NCBI RefSeq assembly: GCF_901709675.1
Contig: NC_051102.1
Coordinates: 11,727,412 to 11,791,411, forward strand
Direction of reading: 5' to 3'
DNA: 64,000 nucleotides
DNA from: Syngnathus acus
Taxonomy: Eukaryota; Chordata; Actinopteri; Syngnathiformes; Syngnathidae
Below the pieces are notes generated by a model. It made no database searches, was not told the DNA's origin, and saw nothing but the letters and a program-made list of their open reading frames with translations. Positions 58,401 to 64,000 of the stretch are shown one piece after another. A program made the translations under genes and the position numbers. Every line of letters begins with the position of its first letter. Positions within the stretch are counted from its first letter, which is position 1.

Positions 58401-61400
58401 GCAGCTACCAACAGCACAGGTAACGTATCACATCTACTGTCTAATTTTACAGGAATGTTTGAAGGGTCTTTTTTCCTCACCTAATACTCCATTAAGAAAT
58501 TAACTAATAATTGAAATAATAATAATTGTTCTCTTTTTTTTTTTTTTCAGCTACCAACAGCGCAGGTAATGTCTCACGCCTACTGTCTAATTTTTACAGG
58601 AATGGTTCAAAGGGTTTTTTCTCACCCTAATGCCTGATGTACACATAACGTCGTACTCCATTCAGAAATGAACTAATAATCGTAACAATAATCCCTTTTC
58701 TCTTTTTATTTTTTTCCAGCTACCAACAGCCCAGGTAACGTATCACATCTACTGTCTATTTTTACGGGAATGGTTTGAAGTTTTTTTTCTCATCTAATGC
58801 CTGATGTACACATAACGTAATACTCCATTCAGAAATTAACTAATAATCGAAGTAATAACAATTTTTCTCGTTCTTTTTCTTTCAGCTACCAACAGCGGCG
58901 GTAACGTATCACATCTACTGTCTATTTTTACAGGAATGGTTTAAAGGTTTTTTTCTCACCTAATGCCTGATGTACACATAACGTCGTACTCCATTCAGAA
59001 ATGAACTAAGAATTGTAAGAATAATCATTTTTCTCTTTTTATTTTTTTCCAGCTACCAACAGCGCAGGTAACATATCACATCTACTGTCTATTTTGAAGG
59101 GGTTTTTTTCTCACCTAATGCCTGATGTACACATAACGTAGTACTCCATTCAGAAATGAACTAATAATCGTAAGAATAATCATTTTTCTCTTTTTATTTT
59201 TTTTCAGCTACCATCAGCACAGGTAACCAATCACACCTTCTGCATATTTTACAGCAATAATTGAAATAATAATAATTAATAATCGAAAAAATAATAATTG
59301 ATGATTTTTTCTTTATTTTTTTTCAGCTACCAACAGCCCAGGTAACGTATCACATCTACTGTCTATTTTTACAGGAATGGTTTAAAGGTTTTTTTCTCAC
59401 CTAATGCCTGATGTACACATAACGTCGTACTCCATTCAGAAATGAACTAAGAATTGTAAGAATAATCATTTTTCTCTTTTTATTTTTTTCCAGCTACCAA
59501 CAGCGCAGGTAACATATCACATCTACTGTCTATTTTGAAGGTTTTTTTTTCTCACCTAATGCCTGATGTACACATAACGTAGTACTCCATTCAGAAATGA
59601 ACTAATAATCGTAAGAATAATCATTTTTCTCTTTTTATTTTTTTTCAGCTACCATCAGCACAGGTAACCAATCACACCTTCTGCATATTTTACAGCAATA
59701 ATTGAAATAATAATAATTAATAATCGAAAAAATAATAATTGATGATTTTTTCTTTATTTTTTTGCAGCTACCAACAGCACAGGTAACGTATCACATCTAC
59801 TGTCTAATTTTACAGGAATGTTTGAAGGGTCTTTTTTCCTCACCTAATACCTTATGTACACATAACGTAATACTCCATTAAGAAATTAACTAATAATTGA
59901 AATAATAAGAATTGTTCTCTTTTTTTTTTTTTTTTTTTTTTTTTCCAGCTATCAACAGCCCAGGTAACGTATCACACCTACTGTCCCTTTTTACAGGAAT
60001 GGCTCGAAGGGTTTTTTTCTGACCTAATGCCTGATGTACACATAACGTCGTACTCCTTTCAGACATTAACTAATAGTTGAAATAATAATAACAAGGAATG
60101 GTTTGAAGGGTTTTTTTCTCACTGAATGCCTGATGTACACAACTGAATACTCCATTCAGAAATGAACTGATAGTTGAAATAATAATGTTTTTCTCTTCTT
60201 TATCATTTTCAGCTACCCCCCCCCCCAGGTAATCTCTCACACTTACTGTATATTTGACAGCAGTGGTTTGAACTTTTTAATCACCTAATATCTGATTTAC
60301 AGCTAACGTAAAACTCTACATTCAGAAATGAGTCATGGAAAGAATGACTTCTCACACCTATGTATATATTTTACATTTGGTGCACCTGAAATAGAAAAAT
60401 GCAAACACACAAGTGTCCAATTGCTTCCACACATCTTACTGACACAGCTATGTTTTGTTTTCCCACCAAATTCCTAATCCATACTGTTCTTTCAAAAATG
60501 TATTATTATTTAAATAATGACATTTTGATCTGATTCACTTTTCAGTTGAGGACCTCACAGGTAACCTCTTATACCTACTGTAAACGTATTTTACAAATTG
60601 ATCTACAAGGACGCCTCAAACACATCTACATGCCTGTCGCAAGAGAGAAAAAATGATTTTATATCATCTTGATTGGAAACAAATGGGCACGCGTGTTTGA
60701 GCTTCCCTTATAGATACTTTTTCTGGTGCTATAACTAATATAGTTTTTGTGTTTTGTTGTTTGTTGATGAAATCCCTATAAGTGGTATCTCACCCACACA
60801 AGTCTACTTGTTCCCCAGCTGTGGCTTCACCACTAGATGCCAGCAAATCGCCGTCTACAAATGCTTGCTATTACTAAAGTGCGGCGAGAAAGCGCTCCGA
60901 GCGGTCGGAAGGAACACAGAACCTCACAGTGGCTTGACGTTCGTTATTACACTTCCGGGTTAAATGACTTGAATTATGTTGACGTTGTCATTTTGGCCGT
61001 AGCCTTTTGTGCTCCAAAGAACTTTCCTCATTTCTTTGTGAATGAATGTCTAGCAAATACTATTGATTTTTGTGAATTTATGACCAAATGTCGGGATGTT
61101 CGAGTCAATTCCTGTTCCAAAGCACAAGCAGTGTACAACTAAAGACGAAATAATAATGACTTTATATCAATGCTTTTCTTCACATTTCCCAACAGTGTAC
61201 GCGCATATAAAAGCTGTCGTTACATTTGCCCCGGGAGCTAACGTGACAGAAATCCTCCAACAAGTAAGTGCATGCAAAACGAGACCGAAGGAGACGTCCT
61301 TGCTCTCTCTCATTACGGATGTTTGCTTTCTCACAGTTCATTTTAAATGCAACTGGTGGTTTCTGCGACGACGATTGCCAAATTGATGCAACGGTAACCC

Positions 61401-61432
61401 CCGCAGCAGACGAGACACCGCCCCCCTTCTAA
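52412..61432 (+). CDS. secreted mucin-like protein assembled from about 49 microexons
   Basis: A signal-peptide exon (52412-52466) is followed by 49 candidate microexons from 52822 to 60560 and two C-terminal exons (61196-61263, 61337-61432, stop TAA). Every microexon is flanked by AG and GT, begins and ends in phase 1 and, with one exception (60213-60228), has a length divisible by three: mostly 15 bases, a few 21-27. Skipping the exceptional exon gives 323 residues; at 15 bases it would give 328. The predicted protein has a signal peptide, a long Ala/Thr/Asn/Ser/Ile repeat, a VEDLT exon and a tail with two Cys and two N-glycosylation sequons. I do not recognise the family; the composition suggests an O-glycosylated mucin-like secreted protein. 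Splicing of the whole set is inferred, not shown. Confidence 0.72.
52822..53588 (+). CDS. non-repetitive leading microexons
   Basis: Five candidate exons: 52822-52836 (15 bases, AQSET), 52984-53010 (27, ALTATTGRT), 53202-53225 (24, STTNTTQ), 53436-53450 (15, ATRST) and 53568-53588 (21, ELATISA). All keep phase 1-1. The last has a second in-frame acceptor at 53572-53573 that would give a 15-base exon (53574-53588, ATISA). They are more diverged from one another than the array exons and their introns are longer, so they may represent older copies. The acceptor of the 27-base exon (TTGTAAG) is weaker than the others. Confidence 0.62.
53735..59963 (+). repeat. tandem array of 42 microexon-bearing repeat units
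   Basis: Each unit (about 118-181 bases) holds a pyrimidine tract, AG, a microexon and a GTAA donor. Exons are 15 bases, except 54071-54091 with 21. Exon starts: 53735, 53872, 54071, 54238, 54357, 54524, 54679, 54797, 54945, 55111, 55277, 55444, 55599, 55718, 55885, 56040, 56158, 56303, 56472, 56638, 56805, 56924, 57043, 57210, 57364, 57483, 57629, 57798, 57964, 58131, 58286, 58405, 58551, 58720, 58886, 59053, 59208, 59327, 59494, 59649, 59768, 59949. From 54238 to 59768 the 38 exons encode ATNSA (11), ATIST (10), ATNSP (7), ATNST (5) and ATNSG (5). Intron parts share blocks such as GCCTGATGTACACATAACGT, and an ACTAAT-like sequence that could serve as branch point. No frame stays open here for 60 codons on either strand. 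Confidence 0.9.
60213..60228 (+). CDS. 16-base poly-C microexon that breaks the frame
   Basis: Flanked like the others (TTTTCAG before, GTAAT after) and starting CTACC, but the middle is a run of 11 C, giving 16 bases instead of 15. If included as written it shifts the frame of everything downstream. A one-base homopolymer error, a real length polymorphism, or routine skipping of this exon are all possible. Confidence 0.55.
60546..60560 (+). CDS. last microexon, 15 bases (VEDLT)
   Basis: Acceptor TTTTCAG, exon TTGAGGACCTCACAG, donor GTAACC. It is again exactly 15 bases in phase 1-1 but has an unrelated coding sequence (Val-Glu-Asp-Leu-Thr), so exon length and phase are conserved without repeat identity. 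A further 12-base candidate (60714-60725, DTFS, acceptor CTTATAG, donor GTGCTA) lies downstream with weaker sites. Confidence 0.6.
61196..61432 (+). CDS. C-terminal exons of the microexon gene
   Basis: 61196-61263 (68 bases, phase 1 to 0) encodes VYAHIKAVVTFAPGANVTEI and three further residues (LQQ). 61337-61432 (96 bases, phase 0) encodes FILNATGGFCDDDC and a Thr/Pro/Ala tail ending PPPF before TAA. Phase fits the microexons exactly. The pair has N-glycosylation sequons NVT and NAT and a single pair of Cys. The domain was not recognised; the beta-rich first part is faintly reminiscent of SEA-like mucin tails, but this is not supported by clear motifs. Confidence 0.68.
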
Positions 61433-61518
61433 CTCCTCCGTATGCCAAAATGTTCCATGCTCGCTGTCCCAGTTTGTCAATATTGATGTGTGCTTGTGTC
61501 TACTGCGATCATTGAAAC

Positions 61519-61524
61519 ATTAAA
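61519..61524 (+). terminator. polyadenylation signal of the microexon gene
   Basis: ATTAAA lies 87 bases after the TAA stop. A short 3' untranslated region would be consistent with a small secreted-protein transcript. This supports 61432 as a real gene end. Confidence 0.55.
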
Positions 61525-61768
61525 AGAGTACAATCATCATCATTCCCGAGTCAAGCGGTCATCAAGCCCATGAAATGGTTTCTAAAGTGTGAGAGCGTCG
61601 ACTTCTTTGTGCTCATTTTCTGCCAATGGAATCAAGCCAAAACGGCTCGACCCCGGCATTTTGGACAGGATAGTTTCACTTTGTTAATTAGCTGAGAAAG
61701 ATATGGATGATAATTACAGATGTCCATGACATGTACGGATTAAGGTGCCAGCTTCCTTCATTTTTTAG

Positions 61769-61798
61769 GTGGATTTGAATGGGAAAGGATCTTTCCAG
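61769..61798 (+). pseudogene. orphan MAM-domain exon fragment
   Basis: Thirty bases between TTTTTTAG and GTATAT encode VDLNGKGSFQ. This matches the end of the long MAM exons of the zonadhesin-like gene ([10 protein letters not shown] in MAM3, [10 protein letters not shown] in MAM4), including the exon end in phase 0. No other MAM sequence surrounds it. It may be the last trace of a deleted MAM-containing paralog, or a fragment moved here by recombination. Confidence 0.6.
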
Positions 61799-62369
61799 GT
61801 ATATTCATGTGAACTTTGACAGCCGATGATGTTGCACTGGTTGCATGATGTTGCACATCATCATAACCGGACTCGCATCTCCCTCCCTCTTCCCCTTCGG
61901 AATTCTGACAGCTATTATCTTGAAAGGGCGTTTCCTTTTTGACTGCAAGGAGTCAGCCGCTGTTTCAGGCACATCATTGAATCATTCCTCGGCGTCACTA
62001 TCCTGGTGCTGCACGTCATCCGAGAGGTAATCAATCTGCGTATGACGTCATGACAAACGAACGCCTCATTCTTATAAACATCATGACCTTATTGGTTACT
62101 AAATACAGATGCAATGTTGATCTGAATCTAAATGTTGATTTCTATATTTATGATAACAATTGCCTCCTTCTTTTTTAGATGCTTTACATGATGATATTTC
62201 GGACCGACTGGGCCAAATGGCCACCGGCTGCAACTATACAGCGCCACCTGCTGTACCAACAAGTCAGTGTGGCGCATTGTATCGGTGATTTACTATCACT
62301 CAGTGAGTCAGCACGTGTGCGAGGAGGCTGCAGCGCAGTGCGGATCATCATCATCTCCATCACCACCAA

Positions 62370-64000
62370 ATGGCTCAATTCCGAGGATTGTTTGTTAAAC
62401 TGGACCGGAATCGGGATGGTTTCATCTCGTTGGCGGAGCTGCACAGTGAAATGAGCTCGCACGGCATCTCGGTGGCAGATGCTAAGGTGCAGGTAAAGCT
62501 TCTACGGCTTGCATGATGCTGACTTCATTTTCTTCAGCTCCGTTCGTTAACCTGTGCTTCTCGCACGTACACACACATACACGTACACGTAGAATGTGAT
62601 TAACTCCTACGACAATGACAACAATGGCCGGTTGGATTACGACGAGTTTCTCAGCTACATGATGGACCGAGAGAGGAAATGGAAGATTTGCTTTGAACAC
62701 CACCTGGACAAGAACAAGAGTGGTGAGTGTCAATGATTGAAATGAAATTTGAGGAACATTTTTCAGCAGTAAATCAAATGGAAAATACACCCACGGGCCA
62801 CAGCATCGCAGGTACACCTGCACCATCGAATGCAGCGGTCGTCCATCAAAAGACCGTGAAACGTTCCATCATCATGGAAAACGTCAGGCGGCTGCCAACT
62901 TAACCCAGGTTCAAATAAAACTACCACATAACGCTGCAAAAGTTGAAAACGTCCAAACAAGAATACAATTGCCTTGGTGCAAATGCTCCAAATGTTGAGC
63001 AGGTTAAATAAACTATATACTATAGCAATTTAGAATTCGAAATAAAACTATGAGGAACCCCCTCCGCCAAAAGACCGACCGATCGATCGATGCAGGTTCA
63101 AATGAGACTTGGGTAGCCTAAATCCCGTCAAAGTTGCAGCTTTGATGTATTTACGACTGCTGTTGCCATACATCAAGCAACAAATATTTCTTGTGCTATT
63201 TTGCGTGTCTTTTCTGATCAGGGCAGATTGACCAGGAGGACATCGTCTGTTTGTTTAAGGAGATAGGAGTGGTCATTTCAAAGGCCCATGCCAATAAAGT
63301 CATCCAAATGTAAGACCTTTTTTGCTCCCTTCACAACACTGGATGGAAAGTGGAACCTCCAAAGTGGAACACAAATGCAATGTTTTGTCAAGTCAATGTC
63401 ACCTGAACGACCATCGAACTAGTGTACTATTTCAATTCACCCACTGGCGGATGTTTTTCTCGGGGGTGCCAATGATATCTCAGAGGGTCTGCAAAATAAC
63501 AACAACTCTGCTTTGATTGTTTTAGCGGCTATTCTCTCGTTCTCTACTGCAACGACTAGGCACACTAACTAACTAGCTAGCTAGCACATAGCTGGTATAG
63601 CTACAAAGGGCCACTCTTATGTGCACCGACAACGACAGGATGGACACGGACGGCTCCATGACGGTGGACTGGGAGGAGTTCCTGCAGTACGTCATCCTCA
63701 AACCGGTAGACGACATCGGCGAGCTGGTGTCGTCATGGAAACACAGTCTGGTGAGACTCCAATGAGCCCTCGGCTCCACCTGGCTCCAAAATCAGACGGA
63801 GGTATTGTACTTCCATAGTATTGTAACTGATGCATGTCAACGTCGGAGGTATTTGACGTGGGCGAGAGTCGAGCGCTGGTGGCCATGGACTTTCCAGAAG
63901 AGAGTTCCGGCATCAGCGCATGGAGGAAATTTGTTTTGGGTGCCGGTTTGGCTGATGCCGTATCTCGGACGGCGACGGCCCCCATTGACCGCCTCAAGAC
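62370..64000 (+). CDS. short calcium-binding mitochondrial carrier (SCaMC, SLC25A23/24/25 group), 5' part
   Basis: Five exons are read: 62370-62492, 62593-62722, 63222-63309, 63639-63750 and 63849 to the window end. The N-terminal regulatory domain has EF-hand loops DRNRDGFISLAE, DNDNNGRLDYDE, a degenerate third (DKNKSGQIDQED) and DTDGSMTVDWEE. A linker (WKHSLVFDVGES) follows, then the first carrier repeat (FVLGAGLADAVSRTATAPIDRLK), which contains the PxDxxK signature. SCaMC proteins exchange ATP-Mg and phosphate across the inner mitochondrial membrane under cytosolic calcium control. The gene continues beyond the window. Which paralog it is cannot be settled. Order and spacing fit the family, though the sequence is somewhat diverged from the well-known vertebrate members. 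Confidence 0.9.

Larger units (their letters stand above)
61433..62369. other. spacer and upstream region of the carrier gene
   Basis: Holds the polyadenylation signal at 61519 and the orphan MAM-like fragment at 61769-61798. A segment 61973-62027, bounded by TTTCAG and GTAATC, could be a 5' untranslated exon of the carrier gene. An in-frame stop (TGA at 62304-62306) precedes the start codon at 62370, with no other in-frame ATG between. Confidence 0.5.

Noticed and set aside
53735-59963. CRISPR-like array of regularly spaced repeats
   Set aside because: Unit sequence is repeated throughout, with no unique spacers. Every unit centres on splice sites and an in-phase 15-base exon, and the context is vertebrate.
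60754-61142. Open frames between the last microexon and the C-terminal exons as extra exons
   Set aside because: None enters and leaves in the required phase with credible splice sites; frames there run into stops or lack donors. A short unrecognised exon cannot be excluded.

Overview
The window looks like vertebrate nuclear DNA, most likely from a teleost fish. The genes are split by short introns with canonical GT-AG junctions. The interspersed repeats are of kinds common in ray-finned fish: short hAT-type elements with 8-bp target duplications, LINE 3' ends and many microsatellites. The protein families (MAM/VWD zonadhesin-like, short calcium-binding mitochondrial carrier) are animal ones. 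I cannot name the species.

Layout: bases 1-40,860 contain no gene I can support. This is an AT-rich, repeat-studded stretch with minisatellites, microsatellites, at least two clear non-autonomous hAT elements with target duplications, and LINE fragments. From 41.0 to 51.6 kb lies a complete zonadhesin-like secreted multidomain gene on the plus strand. I read 29 coding exons that stay in one frame for about 2061 residues: signal peptide, eroded MAM, VWD, VWD, three MAM domains, a Thr/Pro-rich mucin segment, a TIL/VWC-type module and a terminal degenerate VWD. A TATA box sits about 160 bases before the start codon.

From 52.4 to 61.4 kb lies what I consider the main discovery, a second plus-strand gene. 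It has a signal-peptide exon, about 49 tiny exons (nearly all exactly 15 bases, all but one a multiple of three, all phase 1-1) and two C-terminal exons. The tiny exons lie in a tandem array. Each repeat unit carries its own pyrimidine tract and acceptor, a 15-base exon coding for Ala-Thr-Asn-Ser-X or Ala-Thr-Ile-Ser-Thr, and its own donor. The array has a higher-order repeat of about 921 bp made of six unit types. The predicted product is a small secreted mucin-like protein whose Thr/Ser domain is assembled from microexons instead of one long repetitive exon. No conventional open frame marks this region, so an ordinary gene finder would probably miss it.

From 62.4 kb to the window end are the first five coding exons of a short calcium-binding mitochondrial carrier (SCaMC, SLC25A23/24/25 group): EF-hands followed by the start of the carrier domain. 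An orphan 30-base MAM-like exon fragment lies between this gene and the microexon gene. It suggests that the locus once held more zonadhesin-like sequence.

The zonadhesin-like and microexon genes are neighbours in the same direction and both encode secreted, Thr-rich products. They could belong to one extracellular or mucosal gene neighbourhood. The mitochondrial carrier is functionally unrelated. All exon structures were read by eye from splice sites, phase and protein family; no transcript data were available.
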